Below are positions 36,491 through 50,294 of a stretch of 64,000 nucleotides of DNA, piece after piece. Below the pieces are notes generated by a model, which was given only the letters and a program-made list of their open reading frames with translations, ran no database searches and was not told the DNA's origin. The translations under genes and the position numbers were made by a program. How positions within the stretch are numbered: position 1 is the stretch's first letter; each line of letters opens with the position of its first letter. The DNA comes from Heterostelium multicystogenum (taxonomy: Eukaryota > Evosea > Eumycetozoa > Acytosteliales > Acytosteliaceae): NCBI GenBank assembly GCA_003667245.1, contig RCNN01000022.1, positions 62,001-126,000 on the forward strand, written 5' to 3'.

Positions 36491-39400
36491 TTTCTATGTT
36501 TTATTTATATTTACTCAAATCGGAGGTGGTGAAAGGGTGTGTGAGTGTGAGTGGTGAAAGAATGAATGAATGAATGATAGGAAGGGAGGGTCGTGGTGTG
36601 AAATATCACAAAAAATTGATTGAATACTGTAGTTATCTAAGTTGTGAGAGTATATTGTTATTGTTATTGGTATCTGCTGCGTTGCTCCAAACAGTTTCAC
36701 CAATTAATTTGCTGTAATCTTTTTATTCTTTCCTGTATTATAAATAATAATAATAATAACAAATAATAATTATGTAAATATATGTTTTAAACCTTTAAGC
36801 TTATTTATCTATTAATAGATAGTTAATTATTCGATCTATCTATCTTTAAAAGTAGCATAAAAACTAAGTAAGAAAAAGTATTAATATCTCTTATTAAAAA
36901 GTTGTATTTAGTAGAAAATAAAAACAATAATTTAGATAATATAAAATATATTATATATTATATTTATTATTATAATTGTCAAACTATAATTATTTATATT
37001 GTAAAATTATAATTATATTATTAATATTTATTATTATTATTATAACTAATGGTCGAGTTAGTTAACTTGAAATCTAGTTTTGAGTTGAGGAGTTTAGTTG
37101 AGTTTAGATTAGAAGAACAGTCAAAATATATATGCAATTAAATGCAAGCAATGCAGACAATGCCCAGATGCAACTTTTAATTTATTGGGATTCATGACCA
37201 CAAGACGAAGCGTTGAAACAAACCAAAAAAATTTCAAACCAACAACACTTTTTTGGGCATATCTTGTGTGGTGGTCCGACAATAAACACCTTGAAATTGC
37301 AAAAAAGTGTGGTGGTGAAAATATGAATTGTGATGTAATCCTTGTAACCAGACCAAAAGATTCACAGGCAATCATCATCTTTTAAAAAATAACTCTCGTT
37401 GATTAGATTATTATTTGCCTGACAAATAATACTCATTGACTGATTGAAGTGGAGGGATGACTTACTTTTTGACAGGATCGATCGTTGTTGCTTTGCTATT
37501 AAAATATAAAATTTTATGTTTGTTTTTTAATAATCAAACACTCTCTTTGCAAAATCGATCGATTGTTTTTATAAAATGATATCTGATGTTTATGATTATT
37601 TCCTTTTACCTAACTTATGATAATTATTATTATTATCCACTTAGGTATTATTAGGAATGAATGAATGATAAAAAATACTTTATTTTTGATAATGGTAATC
37701 GTAATAATAATAATAATAAAAATGTTTTATTCATAATTTATTGTTATTTTATGTTATGATGAGTAGTCAGTTGTTTTAATTACTTGACATGGATCATCAT
37801 CATGCAGATTTCACATGTGTTATATACAACATCAGACAAAAGTGTAGAACACGATTTCTTTTTTGGCTCCAGTGGGTAATCACCGTGACAATATTTATAA
37901 ATTTAATCTAAAAAGGAAAAGTAAGCAATTATTAATGCTTAAAAAATTTACACCTCTAGAGCAATTATGTGTTTCGTCAAAAAAACAAAATAACAAAAAA
38001 CAAAAAATACCTCCCAATTTTGCAACAATCCATTTATGCAAACAAAAAATTCGCAATCGCACATCATGAAGGGTTGCCAAAACATCATGCAACTTCTGAT
38101 CAAGAAAAAGAAACTAGATCTTGATTTTCATGAAAATATCTAATTTTTAAAAACATATTAAATTTTAAAAATTTTAATATGCATACATACGCTTTTCTAT
38201 TCGTCAGTGGAATGAATGGAAATTTCAAAGTCAAATCAAATAGAATACTAGTGGTTATTTAGATTATATAGACATAATCCTTCTTGTAGACTTCTAAATA
38301 TTTGGTTTGATTGGTTTGATTTGTGTGAAAGTTTAATAGAAGGTAAAACTATTTGGTTGGTTTGGGTTGTTTATAAGTAATTTCAATCTGATTTGTTTTA
38401 AAATTGTTGGTGAGGAAATGAAATGACTTGAAATGCAACATACGACCAAATACTATATTTATAGGAGTTGTATTGTTAAAGAAGGGGTTAGAACTTAGGT
38501 GGTTTTTGAGAAGTTGATTTTTGTTGGGATATTATTTTATTTGTTTAAAAAAGAATATTTAAATTATCTTTGAGAACTAGGAATAATGATTAAAAAGCCT
38601 CTGTTTTAATTTGGTGGGGTAAAAGAGATGAGTGTTGTTGAGAGTTTTTTGAAAATCAGGAATCGATCCATGTTTTGCAAAAATAAAAAAAGTCAAAAAA
38701 CAACAAAACTTTGAGTATAAAAACCCAGTAGAGTCAATATTCCTTAATTTTTGACATCAATTCCAATTGCAATATTTGCTGCATTTTTGTATAAATTCAT
38801 TCTGCAATGTTTGAACGACAGGAGATGACACTTCACTAATGTAACCTCATCCCCTGAGTTTCCATAGTTTTTTTTTTGTTGATTGATTGAACATTATTGG
38901 TTTGTTATTTTAAGCAATAATCTTGTATTTGATATCAAACTGTTTACTTTAATAATAGTTACAAACTGTAGTTATTATCTATAATAACAAGAAGTGATAT
39001 TTCATTAAGATCTGATGATTTTATAGTATTCTTTGTATAGTGTTGGTGAGAAATCAAATTGAGTCTTTTGGATTTTCATATATTTAAATTAAATATATGA
39101 CTTCATTTGTAATTTAATTATTCATTAGGACTTTTTTAATTTATTGAGTGGCCTTGGTATGCGTTTACTATGAGAAGATATTATCTATATTTTGGTAATA
39201 ATTTTGTGATAAAATTGAATATAATGTTAATATTAAAGTGGATGTGATGATAATAAAAATGGAAACAATTCATTTTGTTTGAGCTCTCAAGCAAAGGAGT
39301 AAAAGGTTTCTACTAGATAGTCTTTGTCTTCTCCTCAGAGTTCTCCAAAGTACAAAGTTACTTTTATTCTCTTCAATCTCTTGTTTTTTGTTTTTTTAAC

Positions 39401-39522
39401 TGATGTCAGTTAATTTTGACCAAATTTCTTGGATTTCCAAATTTTCATATGTGTACATTAATCCTATAAGAAACCAAAAAATGATAGATTATATTATATA
39501 TTCATTCTCTTACATTTAAAAA
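36491..39522. other. 3 kb gene-poor AT-rich region
   Basis: No supported gene. Overlapping short frames on both strands at 37121-37385 and 37863-38092 have no recognisable domains. Contains AAT/TAA triplet runs (36750-36768, 37700-37720). Confidence 0.45.
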
Positions 39523-40551
39523 ATGGATACAACTTATATTTGTCATATCTGTTCTAAAGAAGTAAAATATTTGAGTGTTTTTCAACAAGATCCAATTTGC
39601 TATGTGAATGTTTGAGAAATATGGACTGCCTCCTAAATGTACATGTCCTCTTCACAAAGGATTGGAGACTCATACTACGACGACACTAACCAGCTTTTCA
39701 AGAGAAACTACTAATAGAAACAAATCTTCTTCGAGAGTAGTGCGACCAGACTCGTTCATTGGACGTCCCAAAATAAAAAAGGATTATGTAGTGGCGGAAG
39801 AATTATCTGACCAACAATCAAAGGAACACATTGTATGTGTTGCGATGCTAAAATTAACAAATCTGAATTAGGTCGAATATGTATTGGCTCTGATATAACA
39901 TTCAAACTTTGCACAAAACTACACTTAGTAAAAGTATGTATCTTTATTTACAAGTTTTTAAAGTGTTTTTGCTAATACTCTTTTTAAAGGATGAAGAGAG
40001 TTTTAGGTGTTCGGGCCTTCTCAACTATTATCTAAAAAAAGTTGAACAATCAAATGATCAGATACGATTTAAATCTCAGTCTCTCTACGATATAGATTTG
40101 GACAGCGATACAAGTGATGAGGATGACTCTAAAGGAGATAGTGATAATGATGATGACGACACCAAAGCAGACACAAAACAAAAAGTATCATTAACGGACA
40201 AAAATACCAAATGTGATGCACACCTCAAAGAGAAATGCCAAAGATCGGTTCGAACATTCCTCAAATATGTTTATTTAGATAAAGGCATCAGGAAAACTAG
40301 AAAGTTTTGTTCAGTTGTGCACTTAATACTCTATATAATCAAGGTCACCGCTAAACGTAACTCAAAATGGTGAATCTTTGAACACCTTAAATAAATCCTC
40401 TCTGAGTAGCTACATCAAAATAAAAATATTAAAAGCCTCCAACACAAATCATTTAGTTTACAAATATATATCAGAGGTTGACTTCCATACTCAATTCATG
40501 GTGCTCCAATCATGGATTGTATTTATTATTATGAAACTTTGTTTAGTTTAG
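39523..40551 (+). CDS. Hypothetical Cys-rich and acidic protein, frame-broken
   Basis: The ATG at 39523 begins MDTTYICHICSKEV (CxxC). A frame change near 39600 leads to PPKCTCPLHKGL, a Ser/Thr/Arg-rich stretch, then HIVCCDAKINKSELGRICIG (CC...C). A possible intron or shift near 39935-39990 leads to a segment with a strongly acidic run (DLDSDTSDEDDSKGDSDNDD), Cys-containing LKEKCQRSVRTFLKYVYLDK, and after another shift near 40345 a tail ending at 40551. The Cys pairs suggest zinc binding. I do not recognise the family. The 3' end overlaps the end of the convergent ComC-like gene, so the true stop may be earlier. It could be a decayed gene. Confidence 0.4.
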
Positions 40552-43500
40552 TTTGTAACTTAATATCTTCTCTATGCGTGATAATTTTCTTTCTAATTGT
40601 TATGACTGTTGCAACTGCCACTGCGACCAGAGCAACTGAGACGACTACAAAATTGTAATGATCTTCCATGTTTTCAAATTTAGTTTGAGAACCACAGTTT
40701 TTAGAACTACCGTCATTAGGGTTGACAAGTACAGAGAAATCAGGATCGATGACACAACTGTCACAATATGGTAGTGTTATTCCAATTAATATGCTATCTT
40801 TTGTTTGATTGACAATTGATTGTGTATTAGTATCGGTGTGTTGTCGGCCAGTGCATAAGGAAGAAAATGACCATAAAAACGATACGTCGTTGATTGTCAT
40901 TCGTAGGTAGTCAACCTCTGTTTCATTGTTAACAATTATGTCTAATTCCGGTGGGCAATCACCATCATTTTGGGTAGATAAACTTGATTCCAATAACACT
41001 CGCAATTGATTCAATCTGTCTTTGAACAACCAACTATCGATTGTGATCATCAGTTTCAAACTATTCTCTGGGTATAAGGTTGATTGTCCTGCAAACTCAA
41101 TCAATCGACTTGTCTTTGAATATTCAATGGTTGCATTGATTTGATCGATTCCTGGTGTTTGTGACTCTAAAGTGTATGTTGTGATGCTCAATGTTTCATT
41201 TGCAATCATTGAGTGGCTCCATTTATCTGTTTTCAATTCTCTGACAACTGAACTCAGTGCATCGATCTCTTGAATTGCAATGATATTGAATGTGAAGTTC
41301 AATCCATCTTTAGCAATGATTGTTGGTGATGGATCTGTGTTGTTTGGAAGAATGATAACTCCTGGACTTAGTTGTGATTCGCAATAGTATCCACCATATC
41401 CATTGTTACATCTACATTTGCCACCTACACAACTACCATGATCACTACATTGGTCCGCTGCTCCACAATCATTTCTAGAAACCAACAAGATGGTATTTGA
41501 ACTATAGCCATTAGCAGACAGCGATACGGAATAGTTCAGATTTGGTACAATACTCTGAGTTGGAATACAACTAACTAGATTTTCACTAATCGATGTAACA
41601 TTACAGTTGAGATCTGCAATATAAATCGATACATTGTATGGATTCGGTCCAACATTCGCACCAATGATTAAACGAATATTGTCATAATTGATTGTACTGA
41701 TCGATAGAGCTATTGAATATAAATAATGATGGTTATCAATAACTATAAATAATGATTGTTTTGATTTAATAGTAACAGATACCTACGTTGTGATATGTAT
41801 AAACTAACTGATGAGATCGAATCTGAAGTAGTAACTAAAAGAATTTCAGAAGAAGCTGGGTAATTACAGAAACAATGCAATTCATAGGTTGAAGGAGGAT
41901 ATACCTCACAAGGTTTATCTTTGATTGTGATGTTGAATGGTGCATAGAGATTGAAGACACCATTAAAATTCAGCTTTAATGTAGTTGCATTATAAGCTTC
42001 TTGATGAATATAGTTTACTTTTACTAAAAGTAAATTTAGATATATTTAAATGAACCGATTATATATTAGTTATCTGTCATATTTTGTTTTTTTAATATTA
42101 ATAACCCAACTTACACTGTAAACCCCAAAGAATCTCAACAGAATAATTTTTTAGCTGCTGAGAAAACAAGTTTTAATTTTCCAAACAAGGCTGGTACTGT
42201 ATATCTAAATAATAATAATAATAATAATAATAATATAATTATTATACACAATATAATTAGTTTATAAAATAAAATAAAATAGATGACTTTAATAATATAT
42301 GATTATACCTAAATAAGACATTGTTGATAACAGGTATTAAACCAGGTGTAACATTATTTCCCCATCCTAAATGTTTCCTTTCAAATAGAGATATTCTATA
42401 ATTAAAAAATAAACTTTGTTTAATATATATATATAATTTGATGAAAGAATATCTTTTTACTTAATTTGATTGTACGTACCTCCAGGTTTTATTATATAGC
42501 CGGTTTGATCAAGAGTGACATCTTAATTTAAAAATTAGTATTTTTAAAAAAAATACAACTAACAAAAACAATTGTAGGAAATTGTATACTTACTGCATGA
42601 GAAATTTGAAGGAGGAGGTGGTGTATTACTTGGTAGTATGGATGATGCATAGGTATCCCAATAGCAATAAAAACAATCAGGAACTTGATTGCCAATATAC
42701 TTTGCACCAAGAATATTTAGATTTTTGACAGTACAAAAGGATTCATCCAGTGTTTACATTAATATCTTGAGATCCAATAATTATAATAGTATAGTTTTGA
42801 TAGTTGATCTGCATTGCTAAAAGATCCTTTTGTATTTGTTCCATTCAATTGGCTATAATTAAAAACTATTAATATGATTTCAAAAAAAATAAAACAAACA
42901 AAATAGATTGGTAATAACTTACATATAAGCTTGATCATCAAACCAAGATTTCTGAGGCAAAAGAGGAACCGATGTATTAATTACATTCAAATTAGTTATA
43001 CCAATTGTTTTTGTTAAGGGAGTTTTGCCATTTACGATTGTACTATTCGATTTGTTTAATATCAAAATTGATTAAGTATATTTTGTTAGTTATATATGAT
43101 CATTTTCTCTGATATGATATAAATGAATGAAACATACATTAATTTCAAAAGTGGGTATTCACTTAGGTCCGTTTTCGATAATCCACAATTCTGAATATTT
43201 CTAGATTAAGAATATTAATAATATTAAATATATTATTGATAAAGTTAATTATAACCTAATACTTACAATAGAACTAATTCAGTTATATTTAATAAAGTAA
43301 TAAATGCATTGATTATAGAGCTAAATAATTGAATAAATTAGAGATATATAGATTTTGATAATAACAATAATTATAATTACATTGAACTCAAAGTTTTATG
43401 ATTTATCTCCATGTTTTCATAGGAGAAGAAATTAAAATCTCTTTTAACAAAATGTTAATATTACTCTAGTATCTAAGTTATCAATATTAATAAACATACA

Positions 43501-44550
43501 TTAATTGTAACTTAGGATAGTATAAATCGGTTATATTAATTAAACCATACGATTGGAAATCTTTTATATTTGACATCACTCTGATCATAAAAACATCAAA
43601 AAACAACAGTTAGTAAATAATTATTATTTCTATTAAGAATGGCCCACATTTGCAATAACTAACTAAAAATCTTACATTGATTGAACATTTTCATTTATGA
43701 CCGTTGATGAGTTGAACTTCAGTTTGAATAATGGTTGGAAGGTTAAATTCGATAAATATAAAGATACTATGGAACTGTTGAGAAAATTATGTAGTAAAAG
43801 GTCGGATGTGAAAACACTGCTAGTAAGAGAACTATTTATAATTGATTAGGTTAGTTTTAATATTAATATAAATTAAATTGTCTCGTACATGTCCGTTGGT
43901 TTTATAAATTTTGGGAAATCTGATGGCATATCCATTGTAATACCAGAGATTTGCATTGATACCAATTGAGAATTGTTAACATTATCCAATAATGCTAGAA
44001 GAGAGTAAGAACCATTCTTTGGTGTTATAAAGATTCTCATTTGAAATTGATTTAATGATGGAAAATATAATTGATCTATATTTTTCAGGATATCCATTGT
44101 CTCTTGGGGAATAATTAGGAAATATTCTATTTGTTTAATTATCATCTATTAGAACAACATTCAACAGTTTAAATGATATACTGAGTACGATACATTTGAG
44201 TTATTGTTTGATATCCATTTCTATCTTCACATTCCAATAATCCGGTATATACCCTTATAGTATTACAATTGGTAGCACTAATATTCCAGAAACCTATTTG
44301 ATACTAAGTAATCAATCATTGTTAATAATTTAAATATTTATATATTACTATAAAAAAAAAACTCACTTGATAAATTATCCATCTTAGGGAAGCCACTATC
44401 ATAAACCAAACCAAATTTAATATCATATAAATTAATAAGGAATCATAGTAAATATACTTATAACATACACTCTTTTGGGTCTAGATCAAATTGTGCATAA
44501 ACATTATTAAAAATAGCAAATAAAAATATACATATACAAATGATTTTCAT
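40529..44550 (-). CDS. ComC-like cell-surface protein A (LRR, IPT/TIG, EGF, ComC supersandwich, TM)
   Basis: A type I membrane protein. The ATG at 44550 gives a signal peptide (ICICIFLFAIFNNVYA). Many short exons (about 70-250 bp) separated by AT-rich introns follow: leucine-rich-type segments to about 43100, then IPT/TIG-like beta segments (42750-41500). The last exon (41488-40529) carries an EGF-like module (CSDHGSCVGGKCRCNNGYGG), a ComC supersandwich domain with a conserved CDSC, a transmembrane helix (VVVSVALVAVAVATVI) and a basic cytosolic tail. ComC proteins act in Dictyostelium cell-cell communication; this one's role is inferred only from family. Start, signal, last exon and TM are certain; internal exon limits are approximate. 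It is a tandem paralogue of the next gene. Confidence 0.78.
41007..41333 (-). repeat. Near-identical block shared with the paralogue (copy A)
   Basis: These 327 bases of the ComC supersandwich exon match 45648-45974 at about 98% (I count about six differences). The flanking parts of the same exons are much more diverged. The pattern fits recent gene conversion. Confidence 0.8.
42208..42234 (-). repeat. (TAA)n microsatellite in an intron
   Basis: About nine tandem AAT/TAA triplets within an intron of ComC-like gene A. Confidence 0.85.
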
Positions 44551-45187
44551 GGTTGAATATATACAATAAGTTAAAGATGTCTTTAGATAATTTCAAAATG
44601 ACTTCATTATTAGCTTTTTTTAGAGAATATTCAGGAACTCTATAATCTTTAATAAACTAACCTTTTTTCTATTAATTTTCGGATTCGAATCACTTGGAAG
44701 TAAGACAAATCATATAATTATTTTGGGGTGGGTATTTATGTTGTTGGTTTTTTGTTGTGATCAAAAAAATGGTTTTTTGTGAAAAAATGAAGGATCTAGA
44801 TTGTTTTTGTTTTTACACAAAGGAGATATTTTTCAAAATATCTGTAGGATATGGTTTCTTTATCCACTTAAAACAATAATAATCTAATTATACAGTTAAA
44901 TTTCCGACATTATTTGATACTAGGTAGGGGAAAGTAGATTTTTAATCAAATTTTACAATAACTACAATCTATTTAAGAAATTTAACATCATGTAGTTTCA
45001 GATATTCATTTTAAATGTTCCTAAATCCCATCATCTGGATCTTGAGATTAAGACGTGTCAATATCTTTAATGTTAACGACCTAGAATGAGATGATCCATC
45101 TTAACATTAACAACAACAGATCTTTTTCATCACAGTTTTTCATGAAAAAAACATGGATGACGTGTGAGCATGTTAATTATACAATCA
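44551..45187. other. Intergenic region between the tandem ComC-like genes
   Basis: Promoter of gene A and 3' flank of gene B. AT-rich, with no open frame of note. Confidence 0.5.
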
Positions 45188-48100
45188 CTATAATTTATCA
45201 AGTTTATTGGCCAACTTGTTATTTTCTTTTTTGTAAATTAAATTCTTTCTGACAGCGATAAAAACACCTATTGCTATGGCGAGGGAAACAACAGTAACGA
45301 CAACAACAATGGTGGCAATCTTCCAAGCAGCAAACTTAGATGTATCTTTACATTCACTTTGAACATCAGTATCGATAAGCACGGAAAAGTCTGGATCGAT
45401 CACACAACTGTCACAGTATGGCAGAGTCATTCCAATCAGTAAACTATCTTTCGTTTGATTGACGACTCGATTCTGAATTAAAATGGGTCGGTTGTCTATC
45501 AATGCATATGGAAGGAATCTACCGTAGAATGAGTGGTCACCTAGAGACATTTGTATGTAGTTGACATTTGAATCATTATCTACTTTAATGCCTAGATCTG
45601 AACATTCTAAATCAATGGTTGCTCTAGACTCCAGTAGTATCCTAAGCTGATTCAATCTGTCTTTGTACAACCAACTATCGATTGTGATCATCAGTTTCAA
45701 ACTATTCTCTGGGTATAAGGTTGATTGTCCTGCAAACTCAATCAATCGACTATTCTTTGAATATTCAATGGTTGCATTGATTTGATCGATTCCTGGTGTT
45801 TGTGACTCTAAAGTGTATGTTGTGATGCTCAATGTTTCGTTTGCAATCGTTGAGTGGCTCCATTTATCTGTTTTCAATTCTCTGACAACTGAACTCAGTG
45901 CATCGATCTCTTGAATTGCAATGATATTGAATGTGAAGTTCAATCCATCTTTAGCAATGACTGTTGGTGATGGAATTGTATTGTTTGGAAGAATGATAAC
46001 GCCAGGACTCAAGGTAGCTTGACAATAGTATCCACCATAGCCATCATAACAATGGCATGTACCATTTAAGCAACTTCCATGATTGTTGCAGATATTATCG
46101 CTACCACAATCTGGTTGGTCAAGCAATAAATCTAATTGTTGTATTAAAACCATTTGCATATAATAGAACCTTATAGGATAGCTTAGTGAGACTCTGCCAT
46201 GGGTTACAAATAAGTTGATTGGGGCTTAACAATGTCATAATACACATTACATCAGAGATGTAAACTGATACATTGTATGGATTCGGTCCAAAGTTGGCAC
46301 TGATAAATAATCTATTGTTGTACTTTATATTACTAACAATTAAAGCTTTAAAAAAATTTAGTTAGTTCTATTCGTTTCTTAGACACCAACTTGGAAAAAA
46401 ACAAACAAACATTACTTACGCTGGGAAATATATATACCAACATTTGAAAGTGTATCTGATGTAGTAACTAAAGAGAGTCCAGATGAAATTGGAACTATAC
46501 AATTCAATTGCTCTGTGGAATTAAAGGTAATCTGACATGGTATATCTTGAACTTTTACACTTAAAGGAGTATACATATTGAAAACTCCATACAAAGACAA
46601 TATTTTCGAATTGGAATTATATGGTTGTTCATGTATATAATAAACTTGCACTTGTTTGGTTTCATTTTAAAATATTTAATATCTTAATTAATTTATATAT
46701 TATTTACTTATAAATACTTACATGGTAGTCCCCAATAAATATCAAAGTTATACTCCGAATGGACTGAAGAAAAAACAATGTTTTTCATTCCAAATTTTGA
46801 AGGTACTGATCTTAACCTTGAAAAACAAAATTATTCAAATTAGATTAATACAACATGTATGAATAATGGTGATACCTACTTGAATTGTTTATTAGAAATC
46901 ACTGGAATTAGTTCAGGTATATCTATTCCCCATCCCAAGTTCTTTCCTCTGATAAAAATACTTTCTATTGTTTAGAAAAAAAAAATAAGACAAATTAATT
47001 AATTAAAAATGATATTATAAATTATATGGAATAACGATAAATATTCATACCGGTTGGGCTTACTAAATAATAAATATTCCTTTCAATGGAAATATCTATA
47101 ATAGATAATGATTAGAAAATGTAAATATAAAAAATGTAAAAAATACAACTTACTACAAGTAAAAGTAGGTTGAGGGGAGGACTATTGGCAGGTATCATTT
47201 TATAAGCATAGTACCAATAGCAATAGAAGCAATCTGGAATATGACCATCTATCAATTTTGTACCAGTAATATTCAAATCCTTAACTGTACAAAAGGAATC
47301 GTTCATTGATGTGGTCACATTTTGAGATCCGATTATCTTCAGGGTGAAAGTTGTTAATGGATAGTCCAAATGACCTGTTGTGTTTGTATCTGAAAGTGAA
47401 CTATTGAACTTTAGTAATTGAGTAAAATACACTATCTATCAACCCAACCAACTACCTACATTGAAGCATATTCATCAAACCATGATTTATCTGGTAATAC
47501 AGGAACAGGTGATTTTGAAACAGACCTAAATGATTTATGTGTTCTGATTAGTAATAAAGTTGATCGATTGGTATCTAAATTCATGACATACAATCTATTT
47601 AAATTTTTGGTCTTTAACAGTGGTGTTTTATTATTTGAAATTGACCTATGATTGATTGTTATGATGAAATAAATATTAAATTCTTTCAAAGTTAACAGAT
47701 AAATATATATTTACAATTCCATGATGGGAAGGTAACTGAGATCACCATTTGAAAAGCCACAATCATTTAAATTTCTAAAAAGGTTTTTATCTTAATACAC
47801 TTGATTAAATTATTTCTTATTGATTTATAATGAAATACATACACTAATGTTAAATTTGAAAGAGTACCAAATTTAATGAATGCATTCGTTAGATTCCTAT
47901 TTGTACAGATTCACATTTTAGTAATTGAAAAAAGAAAAATATATTTAAACAGGATATTACAGTATCTTTAGGGATGAGATATGGAGTTCAATGTTTGTAT
48001 ACAAATTAAATTCCACATTACTTTTTGATGTATATTTTATATTAATATTATAGTTTTCTGTTTGAAATAATTATTAAAATACATACATTTCCGAGAGTTT

Positions 48101-49151
48101 AGGAAAATAATCATCTGTAAAATTCAAAGGACCAACATTCATAAAAGTTGGAATAATGTACATTACCCTAGAATAAAATAATAGTTCTCTTAATATTATT
48201 TGATGAAAAATAGTATTAAACTAAGTATACATACAGGTACTCTATGTTTGAATTTGGAGTTGCTGATGTGTCCATTGTTAATCTAAACATTGGTGCATAA
48301 GATGTCATGTTACTTATGATAAGGTTTTTAATAGAAGAATTTAATAATGAATTCATTGAGATATCACTACGCATTAAAATATTATATAAATTACTGTTAG
48401 AGTGATAATCAATTAGATTAGTTAATTATACTGGTAAAATTACAAAAGCTTAAGCATACAAATCCTTGAGTTTTGAGGTACTTTGGGAATGTTGTTTGGT
48501 ACCTTTAGATTAAGACTATCCAATTGTATAAAAGTTAAGTTGTTATTGTATTCATTGTCCAGTAGTTGAAGTAAAACGTATGAGGAGTTCTTCTCATTAT
48601 TAGAGCTCTGAATAGAAAAATAAACTAAACTAGGGAAATATAGTTTTTCTAGGTATATAGGTTCACCTTGATCCACAACAAAAGTTTTCGAAAAGTATCT
48701 ATTTCTCGAGATTAGAATATTGCTAACTAATTAAATGTAGAATATATTTACAATTCAGTTATTGTTTGATATCTTCCATTAACATCACATAGCATTTGGC
48801 CCACGAAATGCTTACGAACCTCCTCACAACTACTAGCTGAAAAATTCCAATTATTTAATTGATACTAATAAATATATGTTAAAAGAATATTAGACATATA
48901 TGTTTACATTTTGATATTCAATATCTCAATCTTTAGAGATTGTAAATTACCTGTTGGGCTATCCAATTCAGTGAAATCACTTTTGGGGGTAATATATAAA
49001 AGCAAATTAATATCTAAAAAATAACAATCAAAAATTAGAATTCTAAAAAACTTACATTCATTTGATTAATGGTTAATTGTGCTACAGAAAATTGAGAGTT
49101 ATAACTTAATATAACAACGATTAATATACTTATATATAACAATTTATTCAT
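45188..49151 (-). CDS. ComC-like cell-surface protein B (LRR, IPT/TIG, EGF, ComC supersandwich, TM)
   Basis: Same architecture and exon pattern as its neighbour at 40529-44550. The ATG at 49151 opens a signal peptide (LLYISILIVVILSYN, cleavage near VAQ). Short exons encode leucine-rich-type segments (for example 48676-48440) and IPT/TIG-like segments (46651-46412). The last exon (46159-45188) has an EGF-like module (CNNHGSCLNGTCHCYDGYGG), a supersandwich domain with CDSC, a transmembrane helix (IATIVVVVTVVSLAIAIGVFI) and a Lys-rich tail. Both copies stay in frame in the last exon, so both are probably functional. Internal exon limits are approximate. Confidence 0.78.
45648..45974 (-). repeat. 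Near-identical block shared with the paralogue (copy B)
   Basis: Partner of 41007-41333, about 98% identical over 327 bases. Confidence 0.8.
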
Positions 49152-50294
49152 TATCTCTTTTGTTGTATGTTTATATATATTCAAAATAATAATATATTAT
49201 AAGATGATCAATCATCTGATGGTTGAGGTTAGTTTCTACTAACTCAAATTAGGACCAAAAAAATCTCCCAGATATTTGTAAAAAAAGCAAAACAAAAATA
49301 TCGGAAGTTGTTCTTTTCTGCTTCCTAAATTGTAAGATGATATTATTTGGATCTTTAAAATATCAATCAATCAATTTAATTTTATTTAATATCTAGTTAA
49401 CTTTTATTATTTTATTATTATAAATTGATATTTCGGCTTTTAAAAGTGCCATCCTCATTTTGTTCAGATTATTACACCAATGACAATATGTTATGTGCCA
49501 AATAATCACATCTTTTTTTAGAAAAGTTTAAAGCAAACTATTCACTTCTTTGATTGATGACTGTTGTTTGTATAAACTGTTTTGTTTTGATGATGTTGTG
49601 AGGTTTCATTTATCAATTTTCAATTCCCTGAATTACATCATCAATGTAAAAATCTTATACTCAAACAATATCCTTTGTTGTGTTTAATTATCATTCAAAA
49701 CTCTGGTAAAACAATAATTACAACCAAAATCTACTAAACTTTGAATCTGAATAAGACAAGTTCAGTTTTGTTTGGGATACAATAATTGACTCCATGTATG
49801 GTTTGCCAAACTGGACAAAAGAGTGACAATAGGTCCAAATATTGTAGAGACCCTCTCAACAAAGATAACAAATAAATATGAACCAAACATGATCATCTTT
49901 ATTATTGGAACTTCTAAGAGTTTGCGATTCTATCAATCACACTCATCAAATTGAATGAAATTCTACTCTTAGAAAAGAAACTTTCCTTTTATGGTCAAAC
50001 TACGAACCATCATGATTCAAAGGACAACATCGAAATTTCAACACGATAAATACATCTAAAGTATTTTTATCAGGAATCCCAAATAAAATTAATATTATCT
50101 GCAAAGATTTTAAACAATTTTCATAATTCAATAGCATCATTGGTTTGAACTCAAGCTATAACACACCAAAATTACTTAAATAAGGACTACCTTTTGTATT
50201 TTGTTGTTGTTGTCGTTGTTGTTGTAGTTTATATTCTAACTATATTAGTCATTAGTCGAATTATATATTATATATAATTCAAACTATCTAATAG
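49152..50294. other. Divergent intergenic region
   Basis: Holds the promoters of ComC-like gene B (minus) and asparaginase (plus). No gene is seen. A TTG/TGT-rich tract at 50200-50226 precedes the asparaginase start. Confidence 0.5.

Noticed and set aside
37121..38092. Overlapping frames on both strands
   Set aside because: Mutually antisense, no domain, and codon use not gene-like.
44680..44710. GGATTCGAATC resembling a tRNA T-arm
   Set aside because: No pairing stem around the T-loop and no acceptor or anticodon arm nearby.
41007..45974. Mobile element explaining the duplicated 327-bp block
   Set aside because: The block is inside a conserved coding exon in both copies, has no terminal repeats and keeps the frame, so gene conversion fits better.
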